A DNA stretch of 64,000 nucleotides from Halomonas meridiana (GCF_009846525.1 NZ_CP024621.1:3720001-3784000), one strand, 5' to 3'; positions 26,301-35,775 are shown, numbered from the stretch's first letter. Translations and numbers: made by a program. Notes: generated by a model not told the origin, from the sequence alone.

Positions 26301-26798
26301 ATGTCTGCTCTTCTCAGCCGGATACACCGTGGCCTCATACTTTTTAATGGCAGTTTGGCAGGGCTTGCCATGATGCTGATTTTCCTGCTGGTCGCGGGCA
26401 ATGCGTTTGCGCGCTACACCTATGGCGGCTCCATTAGCTGGGGAGAAGACACCGCTATTTACTTAATGATTTATGGCCTGATGTTCGGTATGGCCTGGGC
26501 CTATTTACAAGATAAGCATATCGGATTCGACCTTATCCGCCGTTTACTGCCTGCGCACTGGATGCGTTGGCAAGCGGTCGCTGTTGACTTAGTGGTGCTC
26601 GCTGTCGGCATCGGCTTAATGGTGTCAGCGGTTGAGTTTATCTCAGCACGGGGCGGGCGCACCTCATCAAGTACCGGCATGCCAATGTGGCTGTTCCAAG
26701 CCTCTATGTTATTAGGCGGTGGGTTACTTAGCCTCTCAGCGCTCGTCATGGGTGCACTGCGACTGAGTCAGCCAGCCGACGTGGAGGCATCCTCATGA
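26301..26798 (+). CDS. dctQ: TRAP transporter small permease DctQ
   Basis: About 165 residues with four hydrophobic segments (GLAMMLIFLLVAGNAFARYT; YLMIYGLMFGMAWAYLQ; a third at LVVLAVGIGLMVSAVEFI; a fourth at LLGGGLLSLSALVMG). ATG 26301 with GAAGGTG upstream is preferred over 26283. The stop overlaps the dctM start by 4 nt. It is the small membrane subunit linking DctP and DctM. Confidence 0.92.
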   Translation: MSALLSRIHRGLILFNGSLAGLAMMLIFLLVAGNAFARYTYGGSISWGEDTAIYLMIYGLMFGMAWAYLQDKHIGFDLIRRLLPAHWMRWQAVAVDLVVLAVGIGLMVSAVEFISARGGRTSSSTGMPMWLFQASMLLGGGLLSLSALVMGALRLSQPADVEASS

Positions 26799-28060
26799 TT
26801 TTTATACTACTTGTAGCGCTTATTTTACTGGGTGTGCCGTTTGCCTTTGCGATTTTAGGCTCTCTCACGGTACTAATGAGCGCCGGTGATTTGCCGTACC
26901 ACATTCGCATCGTGTCGCAGCAGTTTTTTGGTGGCATGGAGTCTTTTCCGCTGCTGGCTATTCCGCTATTTATTTTAGCCGGCGAGCTGATGAACGAAGC
27001 CGGTATCACCCACCGCATTATTAACCTAGCCAGCGCTATTGTTGGCCGACTCAAGGCCGGACTTGCACACGTCAATATATGGGCATCTGTGATTTTTGCC
27101 GGGCTTTCGGGCTCAGCGATTGCGGATACGTCAGCGCTTGGCCGAGTGTTCATTCCTTCGATGGAAAAGGAGGGTTATCCACGCGACTTTGCTGCCGCCC
27201 TCACTGCGGCTTCATCCGTGATTGGCCCTATTATTCCCCCTAGCATTCCGGTCATTATTTACGCGCTTACCGTATCGGGCGTCTCGGTGCCGGGGCTCTT
27301 CTTAGCCGGTATCGTGCCTGGTTTCTTACTTGCCCTTGGGCTCTCAATTTACGTCTACTTCTTTGCAGGCGACCTTAGTACGGCGAAGGTAAAACAGCAG
27401 TCACGGCGTCACGCGTTACTGCATGGCTTACTGCCTGCGCTCATGCCGGTGTTTGTGGTGGGCGCCATTCTTGCGGGCATTGTCACGCCTACGGAGGCGG
27501 CAGCGTTTGCCGTCGTGTATGCGCTGATTCTCGGCGTGGTGCTCTACCGCAATATCAAACTGGTCAACCTGCCCGGTATCTTTGCCCGCGCCATGCGCGA
27601 TAGTGCAGTGATCATGGTCATTATGGGTGCCGTGGCCGCCGCCAACTGGGTGTTAACGTTCGAGCGTGTGCCCAACATGCTGACAGAATGGGCCTTAATG
27701 AGCATTGATACCCAATGGACCTTCCTCATTGCCGTTATTCTTTTGCTGCTGGTGGTCGGGCTATTTCTAGAAGGCATTGCCGCTATTTTGGTGCTTGTCC
27801 CCATCCTTCACCCCATTGCCATGGCGCTGGGCATTGACCCCTTGCACTTCGGCATTGTGGTTATTTTTAACTTAATGATGGGCCTGATCACCCCTCCCAT
27901 GGGTCTCTGTCTCTTTGTTGCGGACTCCGTCTCAGGCGTGGGTATGGGCCCCATTATCCGTCGCATTATGCCCATGCTCGCGGTCCAGTTCTTAGTGCTG
28001 CTGCTCATTACCTTTGTACCGTCCTTAGTGACGTTCCTGCCACGCTTGGCTGGCTACTGA
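26795..28060 (+). CDS. dctM: TRAP transporter large permease DctM
   Basis: A 421-residue inner-membrane protein with DctM signatures SSVIGPIIPPSIPVIIYALT, GIVTPTEAAAFAVVYAL and NLMMGLITPPMGLCLFVA. It forms the sodium-coupled channel of the hydroaromatic TRAP system with the preceding dctP and dctQ. Translation is coupled to dctQ by a 4-nt overlap. quiC follows 28 bp later. Confidence 0.94.
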   Translation: MIFILLVALILLGVPFAFAILGSLTVLMSAGDLPYHIRIVSQQFFGGMESFPLLAIPLFILAGELMNEAGITHRIINLASAIVGRLKAGLAHVNIWASVIFAGLSGSAIADTSALGRVFIPSMEKEGYPRDFAAALTAASSVIGPIIPPSIPVIIYALTVSGVSVPGLFLAGIVPGFLLALGLSIYVYFFAGDLSTAKVKQQSRRHALLHGLLPALMPVFVVGAILAGIVTPTEAAAFAVVYALILGVVLYRNIKLVNLPGIFARAMRDSAVIMVIMGAVAAANWVLTFERVPNMLTEWALMSIDTQWTFLIAVILLLLVVGLFLEGIAAILVLVPILHPIAMALGIDPLHFGIVVIFNLMMGLITPPMGLCLFVADSVSGVGMGPIIRRIMPMLAVQFLVLLLITFVPSLVTFLPRLAGY

Positions 28061-28088
28061 TCTCCACCATTACAAGGAGCATGATGCT

Positions 28089-29987
28089 ATGTACTCATCG
28101 ATTGCTACCGTTTGCCTCAGCGGATCACTGGAAGAGAAAGTAGACGCGATAGCGCAGGCAGGCTTTGAAGGGCTTGAGCTATTTGAAAACGATTTAACCG
28201 CGTTCGCAGGCACGCCACGGGAAGCAGGCGAGCTCATTCGCGCCCGCGGTTTGAAGCTGGTCACCCTACAGCCTTTTCGTGACTTTGAAGGGCTACAGGG
28301 CCGCGCGCGGCAACGGGCCTTTGATCGCGCCGAGCATAAGTTCGACCTGATGGAAGAGCTCGGCACCGATTTGCTGATGGCATGCAGCACCGTCCACCCT
28401 GATGCACTCCCCGGGATTAGCCGCGCTGCCGATGATTTTTTCGAGCTTGGCGAGCGCGCTGCTAAACGCCAGTTACGCGTGGCCTATGAAGCGCTGGCCT
28501 GGGGTCGACATATTCACGATTACCGAGACAGCTGGGAAGTGGTCCGCCGTGCCGCCCACCCTCATGTTGGCTTGGTGCTGGATACTTTCCATATTTTCTC
28601 GCGCCAAACAGAGCTAGGCACCATTGGCCGTATTCCCGGCGATCGCATCTTTTTGGTACAGACCGCCGATGCGCCGCGCCTGTCTATGGATCATCTCTCA
28701 TGGAGCCGCCACTACCGCTGTTTCCCCGGCCAAGGCGAGCTTCAGATGGATAAATTCATGGCCATGCTGGAAGAGACTCGCTACGACGGCCCGCTCTCCC
28801 ATGAGATCTTTAACGATGTGTTTCGCATGGGCCACAGCGACCAAACCGCCCGCGATGGCTTGCGCTCTTACCATTTGCTGCGCAGCATGCAAGCCGATAG
28901 CGGCATTCCCGCTCCACAGCCGATTGAGTCCGTGGCCTTTCTCGAAATAGCGGTTGAACCCAATGATTTGGCACCGCTGCGCGAGCTGCTCAGCGCACTG
29001 GGAATGGCTTGCGTAGGTCGGCATCACACGCTGAACGCCGAGCGCTGGGCCGCAGGCGACGTCAACTTAGTATTGAATACTGAATCAAGCTTTACGGGCC
29101 GTGTACCAGGGCGTGACGCCACGGCCGTCACAGCGATTGGCCTGCGTGTAGGCAACGCGTATGAGGCGTTTAAACGAGCAGACAAGCTGGGTTACGAGAT
29201 TGTGGAGCCTGAAGAGGTAGGGGCAAGCCACCGAATGAGCGCGCTGCGCAATGTCGACGGCAGCCTCTCCTATATCATCGACGATTCGCAGCTGAGCCGC
29301 ACGTGGGATCGCGAATTTCCAGTGGAGCGCCAGCCGGTTCCCCAAGGGTCACTGGTGGATATCGACCATATCAGCGTCGCGCTCTCCTACCATGACTATC
29401 TTTCACTGATGCTGCAGTACCGCGCCATCTTCCAGTTGGAGGTGACCCCCTCTTTCGATGTCACCGACCCACGGGGCTTGATTCAAAGCCAAGTCCTCCA
29501 AAACGGCAATGGTCATTTTCGCTTGGCGCTCAATGCCAGCACCTCACCGGATACGGCCAGCAACCGCTTTGTCCGTCAGTACGGTGGTTCAGGCGTTCAT
29601 CACATTGCCTTAAGCACCACCTCCATGCGCGATACCAGTACGGCCTTACATCAGGCGAAGTCCCCAGTGCTACCGATACCCAGCAACTACTATCGTGACT
29701 TGGCGGCGCGTTTTGATCTCCCTGCACAAACGCACGCCTGGATGCAGGAGCACCACATTCTCTTTGACCAAGACAGTCACGGCGACTTCCATCAGCTCTA
29801 TACGCAACCGAACCATAAAGCCTTCTTCATCGAATTGGTGCAGCGAGAGGGCTATCAAGGGTTAGGCGCGCCAAATGCCTTTGTACGCGTCACGGCACAG
29901 CAGCGCCTGGAAGCTGACCTCTTAGCCTCAGATATTAATGGTGACACGGACAACACTCGTCGCGACACGGGAGAGCGCCCAGCATGA
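28089..29987 (+). CDS. quiC: 3-Dehydroshikimate dehydratase fused to an HPPD-like glyoxalase domain (QuiC1 type)
   Basis: A 632-residue two-domain protein. Residues 1-285 are a TIM-barrel sugar-phosphate isomerase-like dehydratase (MYSSIATVCLSGSLEEKVDA; GLVLDTFHIFSR; LSHEIFNDVF, with probable metal ligands His and Glu). Residues 290-620 are vicinal-oxygen-chelate folds like 4-hydroxyphenylpyruvate dioxygenase (VDIDHISVALSYHDY; HHIALSTTSM; FFIELVQREGYQGLG). This matches QuiC1 of Pseudomonas putida in order and length. It converts 3-dehydroshikimate to protocatechuate, feeding the pca operon. AAGGAG (28074-28079) sets the start. The role of the second domain is not settled. Confidence 0.93.
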   Translation: MYSSIATVCLSGSLEEKVDAIAQAGFEGLELFENDLTAFAGTPREAGELIRARGLKLVTLQPFRDFEGLQGRARQRAFDRAEHKFDLMEELGTDLLMACSTVHPDALPGISRAADDFFELGERAAKRQLRVAYEALAWGRHIHDYRDSWEVVRRAAHPHVGLVLDTFHIFSRQTELGTIGRIPGDRIFLVQTADAPRLSMDHLSWSRHYRCFPGQGELQMDKFMAMLEETRYDGPLSHEIFNDVFRMGHSDQTARDGLRSYHLLRSMQADSGIPAPQPIESVAFLEIAVEPNDLAPLRELLSALGMACVGRHHTLNAERWAAGDVNLVLNTESSFTGRVPGRDATAVTAIGLRVGNAYEAFKRADKLGYEIVEPEEVGASHRMSALRNVDGSLSYIIDDSQLSRTWDREFPVERQPVPQGSLVDIDHISVALSYHDYLSLMLQYRAIFQLEVTPSFDVTDPRGLIQSQVLQNGNGHFRLALNASTSPDTASNRFVRQYGGSGVHHIALSTTSMRDTSTALHQAKSPVLPIPSNYYRDLAARFDLPAQTHAWMQEHHILFDQDSHGDFHQLYTQPNHKAFFIELVQREGYQGLGAPNAFVRVTAQQRLEADLLASDINGDTDNTRRDTGERPA

Positions 29988-30862
29988 TCAAATTAGGACT
30001 CGTCGGCGAAGGTATCGCCAAATCACAATCTCCCGACTTGCACGAACGCCTAGGCGCATCATTGGGCGTGGCTGTCCGCTACGACTTAGTGGACAGCCTG
30101 GGTATCGCGGATTTCGACTTCGCCTGCGCGATTCAAACGCTGCGCGCAGAGGGATACCGGGGCACCAACGTCACCTTTCCCTTTAAAGAGAAAGCCGCAA
30201 AATTAGCGGACATCTGCGGAGAAGGCGTACAACGAGTCGGTACCGCCAATACGTTACTGTTCGATGAACAGGGGTTGCGAGCCGAAAACACCGACTACAC
30301 GGGTTTTATTAGCGCCTACCGCCATTCGTTTGACAGCCAGCCAGCGGGCGATGTCTTACTGATCGGTGCCGGTGGCGTAGGACGCGCCGTGGCATGTGCG
30401 CTCGGTGAGCTGTCTGCCCACTGTATCCATATTCTGGAGCGCGACGAGCAGCGTGCCGACACCCTGTGCCGAGATCTTAACGCCATGGGCATCGCAGCGG
30501 AGTGCGTTTCAGCCGAGCAAGCGCAGCGCGAACTGCCAACGTGGCAAGGAGTCGTGAATTGCACCCCCATTGGACACATCAACCATCCCGGTTGCCCTAT
30601 CGATACCACCGGCCTCGGCGCTCAGCACTGGGTGTTTGATGCGGTTTATATTCCGGCCCATACCGAGCTGTTAATGGCGGCTCATCGAGCAAAAGCGAAA
30701 ACGCTCTCCGGCGTTGACCTGTTCGTCTTTCAGGGCGTGGACGCATTTCGATTTTTCACCCATGGCCACCTCAGCGCTGAACAGATTACGCCTCATGTGA
30801 TCCCCCTGCGCACGCACTATATCGAGCAACTTGTCTCACCAAGAGCACACCGTGTGCCGTGA
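29984..30862 (+). CDS. Shikimate/quinate dehydrogenase, AroE-like catabolic paralogue
   Basis: A 292-residue shikimate dehydrogenase family protein: substrate site AKSQSPDLH, catalytic Lys in TNVTFPFKEKA, Asp in AENTDYTGF, nucleotide loop GAGGVGRA and C-terminal FVFQGVDAF. The residues after the second strand read HILERDEQ; an acidic residue there, instead of the NRT/R motif of NADPH-dependent AroE, suggests use of NAD. That suits a catabolic enzyme oxidising shikimate or quinate. It overlaps the quiC stop by 4 nt, so the two are coupled. Confidence 0.88.
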   Translation: MIKLGLVGEGIAKSQSPDLHERLGASLGVAVRYDLVDSLGIADFDFACAIQTLRAEGYRGTNVTFPFKEKAAKLADICGEGVQRVGTANTLLFDEQGLRAENTDYTGFISAYRHSFDSQPAGDVLLIGAGGVGRAVACALGELSAHCIHILERDEQRADTLCRDLNAMGIAAECVSAEQAQRELPTWQGVVNCTPIGHINHPGCPIDTTGLGAQHWVFDAVYIPAHTELLMAAHRAKAKTLSGVDLFVFQGVDAFRFFTHGHLSAEQITPHVIPLRTHYIEQLVSPRAHRVP

Positions 30863-30887
30863 TAGACTCTCGCAATAGCGTACAATT

Positions 30888-30902
30888 ATTCGCCATTCGA
30901 AC
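30888..30902 (+). promoter_or_regulatory. Candidate PcaR operator before the AEC permease
   Basis: ATTCG-CCATT-CGAAC, one mismatch from the GTTCG-N5-CGAAC palindrome, 39 bp upstream of the permease start. Confidence 0.45.
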
Positions 30903-30941
30903 TTGAGCCTTTCAACCTCCTAATGCGCTGGAGAGACTTCC

Positions 30942-31892
30942 ATGCTCGCCATCCTAGCCATTACCACCCCTATTTTTCTGCTGATTGGTATTGGCTACAT
31001 AGCTCGGTGGAGCGGGGTTATCCAGCGCGAACAGCTGCAAGGCGTGGGTATTTTTGTGCTGTACTGTGCCCTGCCAGCCCTGGTAATTCGCGCATTAACC
31101 CAGCAGCCACTAGGCGAGATTTTTCAGCCCAGCTATTTGCTGGCGTACGGTTTGGGCTCGATAGCCGTGTTAGGCGCAGGCTTAGTACTTTGCTTAAAAC
31201 TGCAGCGCCAACCCCTTAACGCCAGCGCCATGCAAGCGCTCGGAATGGCCGCATCGAATAGCGGATTTGTTGGCTACCCGGTCGCCGCGATGGTCATTGG
31301 CTCACCGGCTGCGGTGCTATTAGCTCTCAATATGCTCGTTGAAAACCTGCTTGTGATTCCCACCGCGCTTATTCTTGCTGAGATGGGTAACCAGCATGGC
31401 TCAAACGTTTGGCACACCCTGCGCCAAACGGCACGAAGCCTGGCCAAAAACCCCATACTGATTGGGTTAACCGTGGGGATCGTCATCGCATCTACCGGGA
31501 TCGTCATTCCTACCCCTATTGATAAAGCGATTCATATGCTGGCGGAAGCCGCAGGACCTGCCGCGCTATTTGTCATCGGTGGATCGTTATTTGGTCTGCG
31601 CGCTCAAGGAATGATGAAAGATGTAGGGCAAATTGTGGTTGGTAAGCTGCTCATTCACCCCTTGGCCATTTTGGTCGCGTTTCTACTGATGCCTAATATT
31701 GAGCCAATATACATGGCGGGTGCACTACTGTTTGCCGCGTCACCAATGATTAGCATCTATCCCCTATTTGGGCAGCGCTATCACTTAGGAGACGTCAGCG
31801 CCACCGCCATGCTAGTGGCGACGATCGCTTCCTTTTTTACGCTTAGCCTACTTATTTGGCTCATGACACTCAGCAGTATTCTTAATATATAA
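30942..31892 (+). CDS. AEC (auxin efflux carrier) family transporter
   Basis: A 316-residue inner-membrane protein with about ten hydrophobic segments arranged as two halves (LAILAITTPIFLLIGIGYI; LGMAASNSGFVGYPVAAM; PAALFVIGGSLFGL; AASPMISIYPLFGQ). AEC members move small carboxylates such as malonate or malate. Because it lies behind a PcaR-like site and between shikimate genes, an organic acid of this pathway is the likely cargo; direction is unknown. It ends one base before the convergent aroQ stop. Confidence 0.85.
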   Translation: MLAILAITTPIFLLIGIGYIARWSGVIQREQLQGVGIFVLYCALPALVIRALTQQPLGEIFQPSYLLAYGLGSIAVLGAGLVLCLKLQRQPLNASAMQALGMAASNSGFVGYPVAAMVIGSPAAVLLALNMLVENLLVIPTALILAEMGNQHGSNVWHTLRQTARSLAKNPILIGLTVGIVIASTGIVIPTPIDKAIHMLAEAAGPAALFVIGGSLFGLRAQGMMKDVGQIVVGKLLIHPLAILVAFLLMPNIEPIYMAGALLFAASPMISIYPLFGQRYHLGDVSATAMLVATIASFFTLSLLIWLMTLSSILNI

Positions 31893-31893
31893 A

Positions 31894-32340
31894 CTATGTA
31901 GCGGATTCGCTTATGAGTGAGTTTAAAGCTGCCTGATAGCCATAAGTCCCAAGGCCTGCAATCACACCATCGGCACGCAGTGACACATAGGAGTGGTGGC
32001 GAAAGCTTTCCCGCTTGTGTACGTTTGAGATATGAACTTCAATCACTTTTCCTTCAAAAGCATTCAGCGCATCAAGGATAGCGACCGATGTGTGCGTGTA
32101 GGCAGCAGGATTAATGATGATGGCACTGGTCCCGTCTACTCGTGCCGAGTGAATTGCATCAATTAATGCGCCTTCATGATTGCTTTGAAAACAATTGATC
32201 TCCCATCCGGATAGGACGGCTATTTCACGCAACGTATTATTCACATCCTCTAAGTTCTCATAGCCATAAATCTCAGGCTGACGAGCTCCCAAGAGATTCA
32301 AATTAGGCCCATGCAACACGGTGACTTTACCCTGGCTCAT
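31894..32340 (-). CDS. aroQ: 3-Dehydroquinate dehydratase, type II
   Basis: A 148-residue dodecameric type II dehydroquinase. Tyr25 in ARQPEIYG and His103 in [15 protein letters not shown] are the catalytic pair; [13 protein letters not shown] and the C-terminal [11 protein letters not shown] are conserved. It converts 3-dehydroquinate to 3-dehydroshikimate, here probably in the catabolic direction feeding QuiC. ATG 32340, with AAGAGACAG upstream, is chosen over the long frame from 32427. It is divergent from the iclR gene and shares its promoter region. Confidence 0.93.
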   Translation of the reverse strand: MSQGKVTVLHGPNLNLLGARQPEIYGYENLEDVNNTLREIAVLSGWEINCFQSNHEGALIDAIHSARVDGTSAIIINPAAYTHTSVAILDALNAFEGKVIEVHISNVHKRESFRHHSYVSLRADGVIAGLGTYGYQAALNSLISESAT

Positions 32341-32364
32341 TGTTCTGTCTCTTTGTGAATGAAT

Positions 32365-32444
32365 CGAACAGTATGAATTTACCATAGTGGGGGAACTGTT
32401 CATCCGCCTCCTAGCCAGAAAGCACAACTGTTCGCTATTCGAAC
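32365..32444. promoter_or_regulatory. Candidate PcaR operator between aroQ and iclR
   Basis: GTTCG-CTATT-CGAAC at 32430-32444. AACTGTTC repeats at 32394-32401 and 32426-32433, 32 bp apart, with an inverted CGAACAGT at 32365-32372. The site suits joint control of aroQ and self-regulation. Confidence 0.6.
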
Positions 32445-32495
32445 ACTATGCTACCTTAACGGCTGACCATGTAATAATACGATGAGTAGACAAGA

Positions 32496-33290
32496 ATGGA
32501 CGACTTCCCCCAGGAAGAGGCGCTCAAGCCCGACGACCGCGACTTTGTGACTGCCCTGGCAAGTGGTTTAGAAGTCATCATGGCTTTTGATGATAGCCAT
32601 CCACGTATGACGCTGAGTGAAGTGGCTGCCCGCACGAGCATGAACCGTGCCAAGGCCCGGCGTTTTCTACTGACACTGCATGCCCTTGGCTATGTTCGTA
32701 AACAGCAGCGCTACTTTGAATTAGCACCACGCGTACTCCAGCTAGGTTATTCGTATTTATCGTCCAATAATTACCGTAGTGCTATCCAACAGTATTTAGA
32801 GGAAATTACGCTCAAATGCGGTGAATCCTCCTCGTTGGGAGTGCTGGATGGTGATGACGTAATTTACGTTGCTCGTTCAGCAGCGCACCACCGCTTAATG
32901 GCAATCACGCTCTCCGTAGGAACACGCTTACCAGCCGCGCATACGTCGATGGGACGCGTCTTATTGGCTCAGTTGCCCGAAACCTCGCTAGACGATTATT
33001 TAGGACGTATCTCACTACAGCGATACACCGACAAAACCATTACCGATGTATCTAGCCTAAAAACATGCATTAACCAAGTGCGCCAGCAAGGCTATGCCAT
33101 CTCCGACCAAGAGCTAGACTCTGGGCTTCGCTCGTTGGCCGTACCTGCTTTCGACGCAAACGGTAAACTGCTTGGCGCTATTAATATCAGCACTAATGCC
33201 GCTCGCGTCGATATGGACACCTTGCTCAAAGAGTATTTGCCGCTGTTGCAGGAAACGGCGCGCCTCATTCGCACTACGATTAGTGCGTAG
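32496..33290 (+). CDS. pcaR: IclR-family regulator, PcaR/PcaU type
   Basis: A 264-residue regulator. The N-terminal winged helix is MTLSEVAARTSMNRAKARRF with LLTLHALGYVRKQQRYFELA; the C-terminal GAF-like effector domain has GVLDGDDVIYVARSAAHH, GTRLPAAHTSMGRVLLA and DQELDSGLRSLAVPAFDANG. These match the PcaR/PcaU/PobR subgroup that senses beta-ketoadipate or protocatechuate. Five copies of a GTTCG-N5-CGAAC palindrome (one with a mismatch) lie before pca-related units in this window, including its own promoter. Its 3' end overlaps the convergent DUF1338 gene by 11 nt. Confidence 0.88.
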   Translation: MDDFPQEEALKPDDRDFVTALASGLEVIMAFDDSHPRMTLSEVAARTSMNRAKARRFLLTLHALGYVRKQQRYFELAPRVLQLGYSYLSSNNYRSAIQQYLEEITLKCGESSSLGVLDGDDVIYVARSAAHHRLMAITLSVGTRLPAAHTSMGRVLLAQLPETSLDDYLGRISLQRYTDKTITDVSSLKTCINQVRQQGYAISDQELDSGLRSLAVPAFDANGKLLGAINISTNAARVDMDTLLKEYLPLLQETARLIRTTISA

Positions 33291-34650
33291 CCCCCAATAC
33301 CGACAACGCCTCATCCAGTGATGCCTGCTGGCGCTGTTCATACAGCGCAATTTCATCAATCACGGAGGCACCCAGGTCACGCTCGAACTGAGCTTGGTTG
33401 GCTTGGCTGGCGTATTCGTCGCGCTGCTCGCCGCCCAGGTTCGATTGGAAGATGCCCGCCGCGCTAACCGGCAGGAAGTCCTCATAGATCATGGGCTGGC
33501 AGGTCAGCGCGCCCTGCTCAATGAGCGCTTCCAGGGCTTCCGCATCGACCTGCTCGGGAAGTGACACATGGGCACCCGGCACGGCGTCGTAGTGAAAAAA
33601 CGCCAGCTCTTCGCGGCGCAGGGTTGCGTCGTCGTCAGGGAATGCTTGGAACACTTCCGCCAGCTGCGCCTGATGAGCGCTGTTATCTTTGGCGGGAGGC
33701 AATTGCTGCGACTGGGCCAGCAGCTGGTCGTATAGCGCTCGCCCTTTCTGGGTGAGGGCAACGCCGCGCTGCTCGATTTCACCGAAGCGGGCGGTGTGAT
33801 GCCCCGCCACGCTGTCGGCAAAGGTAATGGTCTCTTCCAGCGCTTTGAAACTGGTTTGGCGCAGTAGAATCGGGCAGCGGCGACGGGGCGGGCCTTCGAT
33901 CACCGCCTTGGGGTCGATGCCAACGTTCGGCATCTGCTGCTGTACTGCATCAATATCCAAAGTGCGCGGGGTTAAATGGTTGATATGCGGGCCACGAAAG
34001 CTCACCACGTCGGCAATAAGCCGATGCTCTTGGTGTAAGCGGTCATAGGTGGCGCGGTCAACGGTGGCATCGTGGTGCCAGCGGAAAGTATCCAGCGCGG
34101 CCTGAACAAACGCCCTGGCATCGGCCGCGTTTAGGCCACCTTGCGCTTCACAGCGGGCGATCAGCGCCTGGGCCGCGGGCGTGACGATCTCACGGCGAGA
34201 GAGAATGTCCCGCGCCTGCTCACGCAGCTGTGGGTTCTCGATGAGCTCAAGACGTAACAAGGAAGTAAATACGCGGAAGGGATTGCGCTTCAAGGCGTCA
34301 TCATCCACCGGGCGAAACGCCGTGGAGTGAACCGGTACACCGGCGGCGGCCAAGTCGTAATACCCCACGGGGTGCATGCCCATCACTGCAAACATACGCC
34401 GTAGCAGTGATAGCTCTTCAGGCAAACCAACGCGGATCGCTCCATGCCGCTCAACGCTAAGGCGCGCTAGCTCGTCCGATGCTTCGAGTGTGTGGGCTAA
34501 GGTGGCATTTTGGGCCAATACATCACGATTCACGCTCTCCACCAGCGAGAGCAGCGTGCCGTATTGCGGCACTTCCTGTTGATACATCGCCGACATCGCT
34601 TTGGAAAACTGATCGCGAATATCGTCGGCGCTTACATAAGCAGCATCCAT
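33280..34650 (-). CDS. DUF1338 / HglS-YdcJ family protein, probable 2-oxoadipate dioxygenase/decarboxylase
   Basis: A 456-residue VOC-fold protein like E. coli YdcJ and P. putida HglS. HglS converts 2-oxoadipate to 2-hydroxyglutarate in lysine breakdown, and its iron and substrate residues (His70, Arg74, His226, Glu294) appear here offset by one: His69 and Arg73 in VERHGAIRVG, His225 in GPHINHLTP, Glu293 in FGEIEQRG. No lysine catabolic genes are nearby, so the substrate is inferred from the family only. It is convergent with, and overlaps by 11 nt, the iclR gene. Confidence 0.85.
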   Translation of the reverse strand: MDAAYVSADDIRDQFSKAMSAMYQQEVPQYGTLLSLVESVNRDVLAQNATLAHTLEASDELARLSVERHGAIRVGLPEELSLLRRMFAVMGMHPVGYYDLAAAGVPVHSTAFRPVDDDALKRNPFRVFTSLLRLELIENPQLREQARDILSRREIVTPAAQALIARCEAQGGLNAADARAFVQAALDTFRWHHDATVDRATYDRLHQEHRLIADVVSFRGPHINHLTPRTLDIDAVQQQMPNVGIDPKAVIEGPPRRRCPILLRQTSFKALEETITFADSVAGHHTARFGEIEQRGVALTQKGRALYDQLLAQSQQLPPAKDNSAHQAQLAEVFQAFPDDDATLRREELAFFHYDAVPGAHVSLPEQVDAEALEALIEQGALTCQPMIYEDFLPVSAAGIFQSNLGGEQRDEYASQANQAQFERDLGASVIDEIALYEQRQQASLDEALSVLGATH

Positions 34651-34845
34651 GGGGCGTCCTGTTGGTCATCTTGTGGGGGTTATGACGATTACCATAGTAG
34701 CGCTGCAGCGACGGGGAAAATTGCATAAATTTGGCCGTTATCTTCATTAACACGCCTTGAGCCCCCGCCACAGCCCATGGTGTTACGGTTACACTAAGCC
34801 TTTCTGTTTCGACAATTCTACGCTTCGACAAAGGCCACCGTTTAG

Positions 34846-35715
34846 ATGACTGCCTCACGCTCGCCGCTACCGCTCTATCTGGGCTTGCCCATGTGGGCCA
34901 ACCAGGATTGGCAGGGCAGCCTCTACCCGCGCCAAGCCAAAACCGACTTGCTCAGTGATTACGCCGCGGTGTTTTCCAGCGTGGAGGGCAATACGACGTT
35001 TTACAGCGGCGCCCCCAAGCCCGATACCATCGCTGCCTGGGCGCGCCAAGCACCCGCCCATTTTCGCTTTTGCTTTAAACTGCCCGCCAGCGTGACGCAC
35101 GACCAGCGGCTCGGCAGTTTAGCCTCTGCTTGGGAGTTCATAGAGGCACTGACGCCGCTCCATGACCGGCTTGGCCCGACCATGGTCCAACTGCCGCGTG
35201 ATTTCGGCCCCTCAGAGCTGCCTAAACTCGAAGCCTTGCTCGCCCACTGGCCAACGCAGCTACCCTGCGCTGTTGAGGTGCGCCATCCTGTTTTTTTCCA
35301 CAAGGGTGAGGAGGAGAAAGCCCTCAACCGATTGTTGATAACTTATGGGGCCAACCGCGTAATGCTGGATGTGCGGCCTGTGTTCTCGACCCCTGCCAAC
35401 GGCCATCCGGGTCTTGCTCACGCTCAGCAGGAAAAACCGAAACTCCCGTTACACGTGCTCTCCACGGCAGAGCAACCGATTATTCGCTTCATCGGCCATA
35501 TTGACAAAACCATCAATACTCGCTACTTCGCGCCGTGGATAGAGCGCCTAAAGCTGTGGATAAGTCAGGGGAAAACCCCTTTCTTATTTGTGCATACAGC
35601 AGATAACCGCGAGTCGCCCGAGATGGCGCGCGCGCTCTACGGCCTTCTTCAACAGCAGATGGCACTGCCTGCGCTTGAAGCCTTCGCCAACGAGAAGCAG
35701 AGCCAGCTATTTTAG
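34846..35715 (+). CDS. DUF72 domain-containing protein
   Basis: A 289-residue TIM-barrel-like protein of the DUF72 (YecE) family: LYLGLPMWANQDWQGSLYP, YAAVFSSVEGNTTFYSG, HFRFCFKLPASVTHD and a C-terminal KTPFLFVHTADNRESPEMAR. No biochemical function is established for the family. It stands alone on the plus strand, with a 195-bp upstream gap that holds its promoter and that of the divergent DUF1338 gene. Confidence 0.88.
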   Translation: MTASRSPLPLYLGLPMWANQDWQGSLYPRQAKTDLLSDYAAVFSSVEGNTTFYSGAPKPDTIAAWARQAPAHFRFCFKLPASVTHDQRLGSLASAWEFIEALTPLHDRLGPTMVQLPRDFGPSELPKLEALLAHWPTQLPCAVEVRHPVFFHKGEEEKALNRLLITYGANRVMLDVRPVFSTPANGHPGLAHAQQEKPKLPLHVLSTAEQPIIRFIGHIDKTINTRYFAPWIERLKLWISQGKTPFLFVHTADNRESPEMARALYGLLQQQMALPALEAFANEKQSQLF

Positions 35716-35775
35716 GCCGTCTTTTTAGGCGGGCTGACTGGCAAGCCCTAGCATGATCGGATAAATTGCGCGTTC

